In this document: one piece after another, positions 10,912 through 22,749 of the stretch | Position numbering within the stretch: position 1 is the first letter of the stretch | Layout: the number at the start of each line of letters is the position of its first letter | Source: Nectonema munidae | Taxonomy: Eukaryota > Nematomorpha > Nectonematoida > Nectonematidae | Reading direction: 5' to 3' | Assembly (NCBI GenBank): GCA_030549495.1 | Contig: JAUIRK010000056.1 | Location: forward strand, 1-64,000 | Length of the DNA: 64,000 nucleotides | Translations under genes and position numbers: made by a program | Notes under the pieces: generated by a model | The model's input: the letters and a program-made list of their open reading frames with translations, nothing else | Told to the model about the DNA's origin: nothing | Databases searched by the model: none

Positions 10912-12405
10912 TCGGTTGCGCCTCTCAGTTTGGAAATCACTGGCATAAAGTATTATCCTTTCATTGCATCATACATCAAGAAAACCTCTGTAAATTAAAT
11001 AAAAAGTTTATAGAAAAATTAAGAACACACAAGCATTGCCCACAATTATGCCAAGCTTGGGAGCTCACGCAAACCCAGGCTGAAGCGTTCTTGGGGGTAT
11101 ATGCTAAAAAAAAGAGAAAAATTATCCTAGGTGACTACCCATATACAATAGCCCCCAAGCAATAGGGAATTCTGCGTTCTGCGATATAGTTCTGTTTTTT
11201 TTCTGAGTTCTAGATCCGCCTACTTAAATTTAGGATTGGCACAAGGTATAAGTCCCAAAACAGTTTTATGTTACGAGCTAGGTTAGGCATAGTCGGTAAT
11301 CTGGCCTCTACAGGAGTCCGCTTGTAGGACCGGTTAAACATACATTCCAATATTAAAACATATATCCTAGGGACGACATTTAGGGATGGAGTCAAATTCC
11401 AGGGGTAGATTGTTCCTAACCTAGCATGCCTTAAATTATGTATATCTTTCTTAACCCTATAACATGTATCAAATATTATTTATTAATAATATATAAGATA
11501 TTGCATGCCTTCAAACGCTTCTATTTTTGTAGCATATACCTTTTATAATCATATTCTTTTATTTAGGAACAAGATACATTCCGTTGTGCCGGTTTTTTAC
11601 CCTGGTTTTCTTCCTCTGAAGAATTCAAAGGTTTTTACGGTTAGGTAGTGCTCTAGCGACGCGATTCTACGTGGTTAGTAATCAAGCTATCACTAGACAA
11701 TAAGTTTGTTTCCCAAATTGGGAGCGTTCGCGTTAGGATTGTATCGTTCTCTCAGTTGTATTTATATATTGTCACATAAATTCTTGTAAAATACTATATA
11801 TAATAGAGCTATTCTTTTGTAACAAGGGCCGATTGGTGTTTAGTGGGATGGAAAGTCCAGTTAGACTTGGACTCAGCATTCCGGGCGGGCCACGATATCC
11901 GAAAGGATGGGTGCGAACGTCACAAAACAACTTAATTAATTAATTAATTAATTAAAACCTCTGTAAATCATCATTGAAGATAAAGCATGTGGTTGATCCA
12001 ATAATTCACGCAGACTCAATAAGATCGCATGCTCTAAAACACCGCAAATTTCGAAGTTTTATGGAAGATATGAAGGCTGATTTCACTGATGTTGTTTACC
12101 ACAGAAATGTGCGCTAGTTGAGTCTCGCAATAGTCCTAAAAAGAGTGTGGGAAATCAAAACAGAAATTTCTTTGACATGGAAAATCTTTTTTGTAAGTTT
12201 TCAAAAGAAATACAGAGCGCCGATTGGGTATGTGATTTTGCAATTTTAAAAATTATATTATTGACAGTATTTCGTTTTTTTAAATATATTTCAGGAAAAA
12301 AATCATATAAGACTATAAAGTTTGGCTTATTCATTTTTTAAAGCGGCCCTCAGAAAAATTATTTTCCAAATGCGGCGCTCCAGCGAAAAAGCTTGGCCAT
12401 CTCTG
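10912..12405 (+). mobile_element. GTF2I-repeat/DUF4371-type hAT remnant, split by an insert
   Basis: Plus-strand transposase remnant. Before the insert, 10912-10995 reads ...FHCIIHQENLC, the signature of the GTF2IRD2/DUF4371 group of hAT transposases. After the insert, from about 11969, the text continues as LKIKHVVDPIIHA, RSHALKHRKFRSFMED and DVVYHRNVR, then a shifted frame ending IQSADWVCDFAI (12207-12242). The 3' terminus ...GCTTGGCCATCTCTG at about 12391-12405 is a typical hAT inverted-repeat end (inward CAGAGATGGCCAAGC). The 5' end was not found. Stops and frameshifts show it is inactive. Confidence 0.75.
10996..11953 (+). mobile_element. 958 bp retro-insertion with 15 bp target duplication and (TTAA)n tail
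   Basis: AAAACCTCTGTAAAT occurs at 10981-10995 and exactly again at 11954-11968, with about 958 bp between. The right end is a TTAA-repeat tail (11930-11953). A long duplication plus a simple-repeat tail is the signature of target-primed reverse transcription, so this is most likely a 5'-truncated LINE or a SINE. The left part stays open to 11165 (QTQAEAFLGVYAKKKRKI..., ending APKQ), possibly the last codons of a LINE ORF, followed by a GC-richer 3' region. I do not recognise the family. Confidence 0.75.
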
Positions 12406-12559
12406 AGCTAGATGAACAGAAGTGAATAGATGAACGCTTATCAAAACAAATTATAAAGCAAACCAAAATGGACACACCAAGCACACTAAAATAATGACTA
12501 ATGTTGCTTCCATGTAACTCACACATTTTCGTTTAGCACATATTACAATTTGACATAAT

Positions 12560-12710
12560 ATATCAACTTATTCTAGTTTATTTATTGGCATATAACGCGC
12601 ACGAAGTATCGCCTTATTTTAGAGTTTTTATTGGCGTATAACGCGCATGGATGTTTTTGAGTTTTTTTGAGAAAAAAAGTTCACCTTATACGCTGGAAAA
12701 TAGGGTAATT
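12560..12710. repeat. TATAACGCGCA repeat, possible MITE
   Basis: The motif TATTGGCATATAACGCGCA (from about 12582) is repeated as TATTGGCGTATAACGCGCA (from about 12631), and about 50 bp on comes CTTATACGCTGGAAAATAGG. Read on the minus strand this resembles a widespread type of mini-element beginning TACCCTATTTTCCAGCGTAT. The ends are not defined well enough to assign a superfamily. Confidence 0.4.
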
Positions 12711-12719
12711 TTATATGAA

Positions 12720-13780
12720 AGTTTGCTTTGACACGAATGAGTACGCTTACTTTATGGAAACAACAAAATACTATGTGAAGGAAAAGAAAAGCTTTGTAGT
12801 GTTGTGCTTGAAAGGCAATTAAAGGTTGAATAAAGTCGTTGGGGGAAGAGGTATCTTTACATGGTTGCCATTTGGTGGAATTATTTCTGGGGGTATATTT
12901 TTGGGTTATTTTTTCCACACATCAAAAAATCCTATCCTATATTAGCGGAACCCATCGACAACGCAGTAGAGCTGGAAACTATAGAGATTAAATAAGCATT
13001 CGACACATTCTTTGATTTTTAAATTTGCAAAATCATGTAGCCCCTCTAGATGTGCGTCTCTCTCTCTGTGTATATATACAAAAATATATTATATATATGT
13101 ATGTGCAGGCTAGTCGATATAGGGGGCAAGGGCATCAATGGGTCTATCATATTTTGATTACTGATTGACATATCGATAGCCACTTTCCAATCGATCTTTT
13201 CTATTGAAACAAATGTTTTAAATGTATATAAGCGTTTGTGAGATTTTATAATAATAACCCCTTGATATCCGCATTACCTTTGTTTGCAGCTTTTCACTGA
13301 TTGACAAGGTGAGTCTTTCATTTGAAGTTCCAACAATTGTAGTTTATGAGACACTACTTGGAGTTTTTGTTTTAACATATGATTCATAAACATCAAATTT
13401 CTCAATTAGTATTTCTGTAAAACTTCTTTTTTAAATCAGTGTTTAATTGAAGGGGGCAAACAAGATTTATTAATAACTTATTTTTATTGGTGCCTGTTCA
13501 AAATTTCCAAAAACCAAAACGGCCAAAACCGAAAGGTTCACAAATCAGAAATGATTTAGGAATATTCTATATAATTAATTCATATTTTACAAATAAAAAT
13601 ACACTTTTTATTAATATATATTTGTTAACATAAATGAAAATAAATCTTCAAACCCATTTGCCATTTTGAATGTTTTGACTATGGACGTTTTAATTTCTGT
13701 TTTGCTTGTCGACATTTCTCTACGAAAGGGTAGATATTTTTTGTAAAAATTAAGACTCCAAGAAATATTTAAGTCCAACG
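12720..13780. other. No gene seen; AT microsatellite
   Basis: Intergenic sequence with an alternating TA/GT tract at about 13065-13108. The minus-strand frame at 12628-12918 has no supportable homology. Confidence 0.4.
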
Positions 13781-16186
13781 AATGAATCAGGTTTGGAAGA
13801 AGCCTTCATAACTACTGGCTTCAAAAATGGGAAAGAAGTTCTTTATGATAAGCACGAAAAAAGTGCTTCCCATATGCGATCAATTATATCTTGGAAAAAT
13901 TATCAGAAAGGTATATCTGGAGAAAAACGTATTTCAACTGTGCTATAATTGAAAACAACATTTTGAATTACTTTTTTTTTCAAAATGGATGTTTTTATTT
14001 TATATAAGTTCAATATATAAGTAATATAAGTTTTTGGTTTTAAATGAATCGCCATTACGCGGTGATAAAGAGAATACGGATATTTTGAAATATTCATATG
14101 AAAAATCAAATGGGCTTTTTTTGAATTTTATGACTTTGGAAAAAAATAAACATCTTGAACAGGTATGTCCCTTCCTTGTAATTTTTTAGTTCTAATTGTA
14201 TCATTTTTAGATAGTAAAACTATTCCAAAAAATTGTCATTATCTATCCCCAAGCTCACAAAACGAATTCATAAACATATTCAATTTTTAAAGGTTCTACC
14301 ATACTGCAAAAATGATAGAGCTAAAGAAGATTTGATTGGAAACCCGCATTTATCTAGCCTCTAAGCAAAGGATATAAAAGAAACAACAGTGAATCTCTGA
14401 AAATTGTTGGACAGTGTTACGATGTTGTTAAGGTTATGTCAGGTTAGTTACTTCATTATTACTTACTCGCCAGACTTTTGACCCAGTTAAAATAAATTTT
14501 CAAGGTACTAAAGGAGGAGTGCAAAAGTATATCAGTAATTTTATTGGAAAAGAGACATCATTCATCCAATGCTTCAATCATCAACCTACGAAATAGAGGA
14601 AGAAAACAAAATAAGCTATCAGAAAATCATGAGGGTAAACCCTTGATTATAATTTATTTTAATATATTTTTAAAAATTAAAATTTTTAAGAAAGTCAAAA
14701 TAATTTTTATGAAAAACTAATGTACACAGTTATAGGTTCAACGACTCAAGAACTGTCTTTAAGGTTTTTTTTTTTAATTTTTTTTACTTTGTTTAAATTT
14801 TCTTTTTCTAAAGATTTAATGAGAAAAATTTTGAAGTTTTTAATTCCGTTCAAGCACTTTTACCTTCTTCTCTTGTATTTTTGGAATCAAAAACAGTTTT
14901 CCTACCCCTTTTGAAAATCTTGATATATATATAGATTGTAACGATGATGCATTTGATAATGAACTGAAAATCTTAAAGGTTTTTAGTATTGAACTCTTGT
15001 TTTGCCAAACTTTTTATGGACGTTTTTAGCCTTTTATAAATTCACAGTTTGATTCAACGATCTATTCATCTCTTAGATGTTTTTGCCTGGTTTTTTTCAA
15101 TGAAAGATGCTTTTCCAAACGCTTTCCATTTATATGCTGGTATTTATTAATTTTCCTTCATTTTTTCAATATAAAACCATGTCTTTGTTAGGTTGTATCA
15201 CATTTGGTGTTTCAACTGCAGTTTGTGAAAGAGTTTTTTCAGGAATAAAAAGAATTGTCACATTGCCAAGAAGTTCTTGTAGTGAAGAAAGGAAGCCTTA
15301 ATTCTACTTTCTTTAATGAACGATTACACCGCTAATATTACGAAAGAAGAATATTTAAAAGAATTCAACGCAAGAAAAATCTTATGGTTTTTTAATAAAG
15401 TATTGTTTTTAATTATTTGAATTTTAAAAAAAAAAATTTGTTGAAGAAAATAAACACTAACTTAATAAAAAATCATGAGGGATATTGCTTTTATTCCAAT
15501 TTTTTGTTGAACAATAAAAAATAATCATTTTGCCCACCCGCGGTAAGTGGATTTCAGTGACGGGACTGTGTATATGTGTTATATTTTAAAGTTAAAAAAT
15601 TGGGAAAAAACCAAATTTAAGATCTATATACATTTAAAATACTAATAAATTCAAAAAACTAAAATTGGGTTTTTTTATAAAAGGTTTTAAAATTAAAATT
15701 TCTCATGTTAAAATTTACAAACATTAATTTTTCCCAAACTCCCGGTGTAAGTTGATTTCTTTGGGGTGTCTTCCAATACTAAAAAGTGCTTCGCTTTCAA
15801 TTGATGAAGGAGGACATTAAAGTAATTTGTTTGCCAGCTTTGATAATTCTGGAAATAAACTTTTATTAGTTTTCACCAATAAATTCGATACGAACACTTT
15901 GATTCAAGGTCAATCGAACAAAATTTTTAATTATAATCCGTAGAAAAAAATATAATAAAAAAAGAATTTTAAGATTTTTTTTGTTAAATTAGATAAATAT
16001 TTTAGCTATTTAAAATTTAATAAAATAATTTTTTAGATTTCAAATTAGTTTGACATTTGTTTTTTAATTTTAAACAAATATGAGGAATCGGTAAAGAATC
16101 GACCTTTTTATTTTTTTAACGATTCCGATACAGATTCTCCAAAAAATGGCCGATACTACCGATTCCGATTAAACGGTACATCCCTA
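13780..16186 (+). mobile_element. TTF-type hAT element remnant
   Basis: Three separated signs of one plus-strand hAT. (1) A TTF-type zinc-finger piece at about 13817-13910 reads GFKNGKEVLYDKHEKSASHM, matching the W/K-x-x-L-x-x-H-x-x-S-x-x-H pattern. (2) The hAT dimerisation domain at about 15200-15400 reads FGVSTAVCERVFSGIKRI, and in a shifted frame LILLSLMNDYTANITKEEYL. (3) The 3' terminus near 16150-16186 reads GATTCCGATTAAACGGTACATCCCTAG, a common hAT end (inward CTAGGGATGTACCG). The centre is a series of stops, so the copy is dead. The 5' end is not identified. Confidence 0.6.
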
Positions 16187-16214
16187 GTATATATATATAT
16201 ATGTATTCTATTTC

Positions 16215-17407
16215 ATTTTTCTTTTTGAGATGAGCTGTCATATATAAATCAATTTTTTGACAGGTTTGGTTGATTTTCACAAAAAAATGAATATCACCAC
16301 TTAATTCAGCATACTTGAAAATGCGTATATATGTGTAAAAAAATTTATATAATTATTTGGATAACATTTTTCTTTTTGAGAAGAGTTGTCTGTCATATAT
16401 AAATCAATTTTTTGAGAGATTTGATTGATTTTCATAAAAAAAAATGAATATCACCACTTAATTCAGCATACTTGAAAATGCAATGCGTGAATAGATTCCT
16501 TATTTTTATACAGTACTTTGCATAAAACGCATTGAATATCAACTCTCTTATGCCTATCTTGTATATTTTTAATATTGCGCAGTAACAAAATGACATGTAT
16601 CGCCAATTTCTTATTTTCGGATATAACAAATAAGTAGAAAGGATTACCAGATAGCCTTATAATACTCCGGATTTAAAAGATTAAATACCGCCTGTTGATG
16701 AGTTTTGGCACTGTTAATAATAATTTTAAGGCATTGCAAGAATTTTGTAAGATGAGTTGTCTATCATTGGGTGGATAATGATGATTAGATATAGGTTATA
16801 TGAATGCAGCAGTCTCTTTGATTTCATCTGTTCAAGTCAAGCGAATCATTAAATCATTAGTAAGCACTGAAGCGATTATAAAAACGGCCTAGATTTGTCG
16901 TCTGAACATTGTTTCATCTGTTTAAAAGTCAAACGAATATAAAGAAGGATAAAAGTTAAAAAATGAATATGGAGAGAGATTATTATAATCAATCAATTCA
17001 CAAATCGATTTTACATTGTAGATTTGATTACTGATTTATTAGTAAGTTTATCATACCAATAAGTTTGCAAGTTACTTTACTAGGTTATTGGTAAAAAACA
17101 TTATACTTTCATAAGTGTTGAAAGTGTAACATAGATCGTAAAAGATTAGCAAAATTTTCGTTTACTACTGGCTATTTACTAACCTGAGTATTCATATTTT
17201 CATTTAACAATTTTTTTTTCAATATCAATCAATTTTTGACAAATTTGATTGATTTTTATGAAAAAATAAATGTCACGATCAGATTCGCAATCAATCATTT
17301 AGTAGGTTCACGCGAAAATTTTGTAAAAATTTGCAATCATTCAAGAAAAACCTACCCTAACCCCCGACACTGAGGAAATGAAAATAGGCCGTCACTAATA
17401 GGGTTAA
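16215..17407 (+). repeat. Copy A of a tandem-repeat-bearing TTAA element
   Basis: Two units beginning with CTGTCATATATAAATCAATT (about 16235 and 16390) and a third degenerate unit at about 17220 share the module found six times at 44549-45463. Both places end in the same block: ATTCGCAATCAA.CATTTAGTAGGTTC, GCGAAAATTTTGTAAAAATTTG, then GGCCGTCACTAATAGGGTTAA at 17387-17407. The terminal GGGTTAA suggests a TTAA-targeting element with internal satellite-like units. The 500 bp between the second unit and the end block is not repeated in copy B. Confidence 0.6.
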
Positions 17408-17424
17408 GTAAACTTTACATTTTT

Positions 17425-17878
17425 TTTAGTTTTAACAGATGCCAATACAGAACAATTCGCTCTTATCCTCCATACGTACGTTTGTATTTGGAAAACTCTA
17501 AAGGGAGAAACACAAGTTCAGTTTGAAGTGTAACTTCAAGAACCATTTTGAAAAAATTAAATCGTACTTGAAAAAGAAAATCGTTTCTCCTATTTCTTAT
17601 AGCATAGAAGTGAACGTTAAAAAAGAAGCTAAGAATTCATATTCCACACTTAGTAGCTTTGTTCTCCACCATACTCTACTTCAGAGAAGGAAGAATATTC
17701 TTTTGCGACTCCTCGGTTATTCTTTGCTACGATTTGATTTGATTGACGAGTTAATCAAAAAAGATCGCATGGTTTCCCATAAAGTCCAATACATCATTTA
17801 ATATATGCATTACGACGAAAATCGGGGCGATTTATTATTCTCAAGGATATGTGACAAGATGGAAACTACCTTATATAA
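17425..17878 (+). other. Unrecognised coding-like stretch (possible decayed gene)
   Basis: After a possible acceptor (TTTTAACAG) a frame reads DANTEQFALILHTYVCIW... to about 17520. A second frame (17523-17801) reads as a plausible basic, leucine-rich helical segment. It is interrupted by one TAA at 17799-17801 and resumes in the same frame as YMHYDENRGDLLFSRICDKM, ending at TTATATAAG before GTATTT, a good donor (17879). The amino-acid make-up is far less AT-driven than the surroundings. One frame change and one stop argue for a pseudogene or a forgotten transposon piece. I do not recognise the family. Confidence 0.3.
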
Positions 17879-17879
17879 G

Positions 17880-20800
17880 GTATTTAAACCAAAAAACTGT
17901 TTACTTTTTGTGTTTTCTTTATCATTTTATTGCACTTTCTAATAAAATTTTGTTCAAAAGTACCTACCTATAATCCTTGGAAATCATTGTCTTCTCAATA
18001 AAAAGGCGATCGTAATTGCGAAATAACAATTATAAAAAATATAATTAATTTCTTTTAGACTGTGTGAAACTGTCACTTAGAAATCTTATCTATGAAAATA
18101 GTGAGCGTAATGTTGTGCAAGTTAGCAAAGTATACATGATCTCAAAACGACATGAATTATATGCAAGTCTTATTTATCATAAAATTACTTCCTAATACAA
18201 GTGCTGATGTGTACTAGTTTTTGTGATATCCTGAGTCAAGTATATAATTTGTTTGTGACGATTTCTATCATTGTTCGCCGCTAAAATGTGTATTTTGACT
18301 AAAGTAAAGACTTGAAGCTCTGTAAAACAGACAAAAATATGCTAAATAAAATGTCTTTTTTCTAGATACTATTTTTAATATCAGCATTTAATTGATCTTA
18401 AATTTGGCTATTAAAAGAAATATTGATAAGTTTGAAATTATTTTAAAATTAAGGTAAAATGAGAAAATACTTATCATTTAACTAGCATTAATTTTCATTT
18501 AACTGGCTTGTTAATAAAAAGTTATTTACTAATTAAATTTGTAATATATGGAAAATTTAGTATCGAATTAGTAAAATACATCAATAACTCATCTAATTCC
18601 GAAGTTTGCTATACAACGATTGTGAGTCAAAACGCCCGAAACCAAAACGCCACGAAACCAAAATGCCCAAAAAGAATAAACGTGCGAAAACCAATATCCA
18701 TAAAAAAACAAAATTTTTTATTAAATTATTTTATTTTTCAAAATAAATTTTTAATTTTTCAAAGAAATTTTTAACTTTTTAAACTATTTTTTATTTGTTT
18801 TGTATCAAGATATAAACACTACTTCAGATTTAATTATTTTATTTTTTAAATACATAGAGTTTTAGGGGTCTTTTAAATCAAAATATGTTTTTGAATGAAG
18901 TTTCTCTAGGCCTATATTCTTGTTCCAATTGACTTAAAATTACTCTAGAAATTCCAACATCTATTTGAACAAATTTTATTCTCTCTGAATGATTGATTTC
19001 AAGCCTAACAAATATCACAACATATTTCTAGATGATTTTTGGAATGTAAGCAATTTTTTAGGTACTCTTAATTGTCCCAGTGTTTCCGAAAGATTTCAGC
19101 TCATTGACTCTTTTTAGTCAAAATGCCCAAGAAATGAGACGACCGAACACCAAAATGCTCAAAAACTAAAATGCAATTTACCATAGTAATTTATAGAAGT
19201 TTTTTTTACCTGTCAGAAAATCGAACAACTTTTATTATTAAATATTAAGCTTAAAATTATGCCCCCAAAATTTTGTAAGTTTTTGGTCTATAAATTTTGT
19301 TTTTTTAAAGTAATTTTTCGTAGTTTTGAATAGTTCACAATGTTATAGCATCACAAAGGAAGGATGAATTTTTAAATTTGTTTAAAAAACTTCTGCTGGC
19401 GGATTTTTGACTGAAACGGAAGTAAATAATAATAATAATCCCATAAATAGTTTCTGTGTCACCTACATCACATCCTTTTCTTTGTGTGTCACTATACATT
19501 TATATATTTGTATAGATATTAATGTATTTATCTTTTAGGAAAGACTTTACATAACTATACAAATTCGTACGGCTGTTTTTTTTGGCATAATCTCATTAAG
19601 ATTGATCAAGGATTTCCTATGTTATAGAGCAAATTCCAGTTTTCTAGAATAAATTCAGATCTAAGAATTTCTAACGTAAAACTTATTATATTTATGGGTT
19701 CTATGTATCGTAGATTAGGAAAATAACAAAAAAAATTTGATCAGATTTTGTCTTGAAAATTTTTAGAAATACCTAAACATCTTCTGAACGAAATAAAATT
19801 TGAGAATAAAATTTTACATAAGAATAGAAATTTATAGAGAGGTTCTTTTGACCCTAATATCATTGAGATTGATTGAGGATTTCATAAATTTCAGATCAAG
19901 TTCACGTTTTTATAACCAGCCGAGAACTTCTAAGTTATAAGATTTAAAGGCTTTATTCTTTGGACATAGGGGTTGCAGACAAAATAGATAACGAAATTAC
20001 ATTGATAATTTGAACTTGTTTTCATATTTTTCTAAAAACTTCATTCTAAAATGTTCTGAATCCAAAATTTTTTGAGAGAATAGAATAATATTGCCCTCTA
20101 AATTTTTGCAAAAAGTTTGAGCTAATTCTGAGGCAAAAATATTTGAAGTTTAAAATGTTCAGAACTTTAGATTTAAAGTTCAGAACAAGATCCCATTTAG
20201 TTCTGACACTAAAGAACATTCAGAGAACCTATATATAAAGTATCAAGTTGATTTGATTTGAAATGGAGAAATTCCAAAAAAGTTTCAAAGTTTTAGAATT
20301 AAAATTTCAGAACTTTGTCAAAAAGGCAATGTGAAATTTTAATCTGGCCTTACTTTCACTTCCAGCTTTTCACCATTATCTACCTTATTTCAAGAATTTT
20401 CTATCCATTTCAAAAACCTATATTTCGTTACCTTCATGTTTTTTCAGTTCTTTCAAATTTTTTAACACAAATGAGCAAAAAAAACAGCAAGTCATTATTT
20501 TTTATTTCACTTTTCAATTTAACAATTTCTACATAATTTCTCGTGATAATTATTTTGAGCCCGATTTTATCAGCTTTTAAGTTAAATAAATGTTAAAATT
20601 TGTTCAAAAATAAGCAAAGCCTTTACAAGCAAATGCTTGGGAGGGGCATAATCATTAGATTCAAAAAGAAGACATTGCAAAGTTAACAAAAATTTTTTTT
20701 GATTTTTTCAGTTTCTTTTAAATGAAAAGGAGGGTAACCTAGTAGAATATATCAAGAAATTAAATTACTAAGGGCAATTTTTTGGTACATGGAATGTTAA

Positions 20801-21700
20801 ATCGGAGCTAGAGACTAGCATAATGATTATATTATTATTTCAGATGAAGCTCTAGATAAATTAAGTGTTTGGATATAATCATCGATCTATTTGTTCATTT
20901 CTTTGATGTGTATTTTTCCTTTTGAAGTTTAATAGACTTGACTTTTTCAATGCATTTAAAGTTTTGTGGAGAATTCTAATTGGATGCTTTGCTTTGCGCG
21001 TTTGACCTTTAGCCTAACACTGGTGTCCCGAAAAATCAAAATTGTCTGCTTTAAATACATAAAATTCCATTGAACAAGAAATCAGAGGATTCGTGTTAAA
21101 AATTCTGGCGCTCAAATTCAAAATGTATGTAAATACTTTGCTGACGTGTCTTCCGCTAAAGTCAAATGAAAATTGATGCGCCATTTCTTTCATCCAAGCA
21201 TAAAATTGATTAACTTTTGATTAAACGTTAAAGATAGGCGATTGCGTTTACGCCATCAAATCAAGAGTGGGAGAAAGTTTTGATTAAAATTCTTCATCAA
21301 GCAAAGTTTCATTACTGTCGAGAGGAGTGAGAAATTTTACTGGTGCATGCAATATTTAGTACACATATTTCTTTCTCTCGTTACTATTCCATTGTGCGAG
21401 TCAGAGTGGATGAAGTATAAGATACGTAAATATATAATTAGATTTTATTGCCTGTAAAAGTATTCTAATGTTGTGAAAGTGTATAATGTATAAACATGAT
21501 AAAACAGACAGTGTATGCAGTATATATAATTTAGAGCTACTGCTTGTATTGATTACTACAAAATTCCTATAAAAGCATTAAACTTATAAAAGTAAATTTT
21601 CCTTTACTTTACTTTTTTGCGTTATCCTCTATATACGATGTACATATATTCCATAAATTAGTAAGTGCGGATAAAAAATTATAGTGTAGCAAGTAACGAG
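17880..21700. other. Gene-poor intergenic region with interspersed repeats
   Basis: No supportable gene. At 18624-18690 and 19113-19175 similar modules occur (AAAACGCCCGAAACCAAAAC; CAAAATGCCCAAG), about 500 bp apart, and a related ACCAAAACGGCCAAAACCG is at about 13512, suggesting a dispersed repeat. The stretch 20997-21130 (GGTGTCCCGAAAAATC, AAAATTCCATTGAACAAGAAA) is a diverged relative of the element at 22612-22742. The frame at 20315-20536 is F/L/I-rich and unconvincing. Confidence 0.4.
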
Positions 21701-21710
21701 GAAAAAATCA

Positions 21711-21983
21711 ATGAGATTGTTCTCCGTAAAAACACTAAAACGCCTCTCTTTTATTCAAAAAATTCTCAAGTTCTTGGATGAAAATGCTCCCGTGCGTAAC
21801 TTGATAAATAAGTATAATCAACACCGCATTTCTTCAAAACCTCTTTTAATTGGTAAGTTAATTAGTGTGTAAATTTGTTAATTAGAAAAAGTTAGTTAGA
21901 TCATTTGGTTAAGTAAATCTATTTTTTATCAAAAAATTTTTCATTCCTTTTAAACAACAGGAGTTTCAGTTACTTTCAAATAA
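21711..21983 (+). CDS. Candidate two-exon small gene (54 aa), unrecognised
   Basis: ATG at 21711 opens a frame (MRLFSVKTLKRLSFIQKILK...) that reaches a perfect GTAAGT donor at 21853 in phase 1. A consensus acceptor (CTTTTAAACAACAG) at 21960 restores the frame for GVSVTFK and a TAA at 21981-21983. Exons are 21711-21852 and 21961-21983; the intron is 108 bp. The predicted 54-residue protein is basic, with an amphipathic start that could be a mitochondrial targeting sequence. Less AT-driven codons than the flanks and the good splice pair support it. No family was recognised, and it could instead be the first exon of a longer gene or a chance frame. Confidence 0.3.
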
Positions 21984-22269
21984 TAGCAAGCCCAAATCAA
22001 GCTTGAGGCGGCATCTTCAAAAGCTCTAAAAATTAAAAATTTTCAAAATAACTGAAAAATGAAAAAAAAGTATAGATAAATATATGCTGAAGTATTCAGT
22101 ATCTCAGCACAGATTCACTCAGAGAAGAAACTCAGGTAGTCCCCGCGCCCGATTTCTCGTCGTCCTCTGAGAAATTTTTGAGCCCTGTACTTTATGCAAA
22201 AAATTTTTTTTGAGAACTTCTGTGTTTTTCTTTGACTTCTTTGAGTATTCGCCGAAATATTCTTTATAT

Positions 22270-22490
22270 ACAGGATTTTTGGATAAAGTCACTGTTGCAA
22301 ACAATTACGTAGTTGTTGCATTTTCTCAATTGGCTTTCAAAATTTTTATAACTGGTGAAAAAGGATATAAAATATTGTTTCCCGTAAAATATATAAATGT
22401 ATACACTTTCGTAAAGTTCAGGAACAATTAATATCAGTTTTGCCCCCCTCCCCCTCTCCTGTACTTAGAGTCTAGCGACGTCGCTGGTCA
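22270..22490. repeat. Dispersed repeat shared with 54020-54120
   Basis: Contains AAATATATAAATGTATACAC followed 40 bp on by TATCAGTTTTGCCCCCCTCC. The same pair of blocks with similar spacing occurs at about 54028-54095. Ends are undefined. The C-rich block and nearby CTAGC/GTCG motifs resemble the hAT-type MITE at 28239-28403 but are not close enough to merge. Confidence 0.45.
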
Positions 22491-22507
22491 CAAGACTATT
22501 GAAAATA

Positions 22508-22591
22508 CAGTGAAACCTCGAGTATCCGAATTTTCGCCTATCTGAACAATTTCTTTGCTCTGAACCTGTTCGCACACTTGAGGTTCTACTG
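22508..22591. mobile_element. 84 bp pogo/Tigger-type mini-element
   Basis: Begins CAGTGAAACCTCGAGTATCC and ends ACTTGAGGTTCTACTG; read inward, the right end is CAGTAGAACCTCAAGT. TA dinucleotides flank both ends (22506-22507 and 22592-22593), the mariner/pogo target duplication. Internal sequence is only about 45 bp, so it is a MITE that depends on a transposase supplied elsewhere. Confidence 0.75.
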
Positions 22592-22611
22592 TACTCTGAT
22601 ACAGTTTCTTT

Positions 22612-22742
22612 TTTACCCTTTGAGGACTAGTGGGAAACCGGTGTCCTAAGAAATTGAAATCGCCAGCTTTAGATATATAAAGTTCCATTGAAAAAGAAAG
22701 TATACGAATAGTCGCCCTCAACATTTTAGTCCTCAAGGCGAG
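22612..22742. mobile_element. TTAA-type MITE, family 3 (diverged)
   Basis: Left end ACCCTTTGAGGACTAGTG and right end TTTAGTCCTCAAGGCGAG are an imperfect inverted pair. Similar ends (CCCATTGAGGACCAG, inward CCCTTTGAAGAACAG) flank the smaller element at 37061-37136. The flanking TTAA is degraded (TTTA on the left). Confidence 0.5.
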
Positions 22743-22749
22743 ATAACAG

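Noticed and set aside
15107-15301. Small host gene of 64 residues
   Set aside because: The residues VSTAVCERVFSGIKRI are a hAT dimerisation motif and other parts of the same element flank it.
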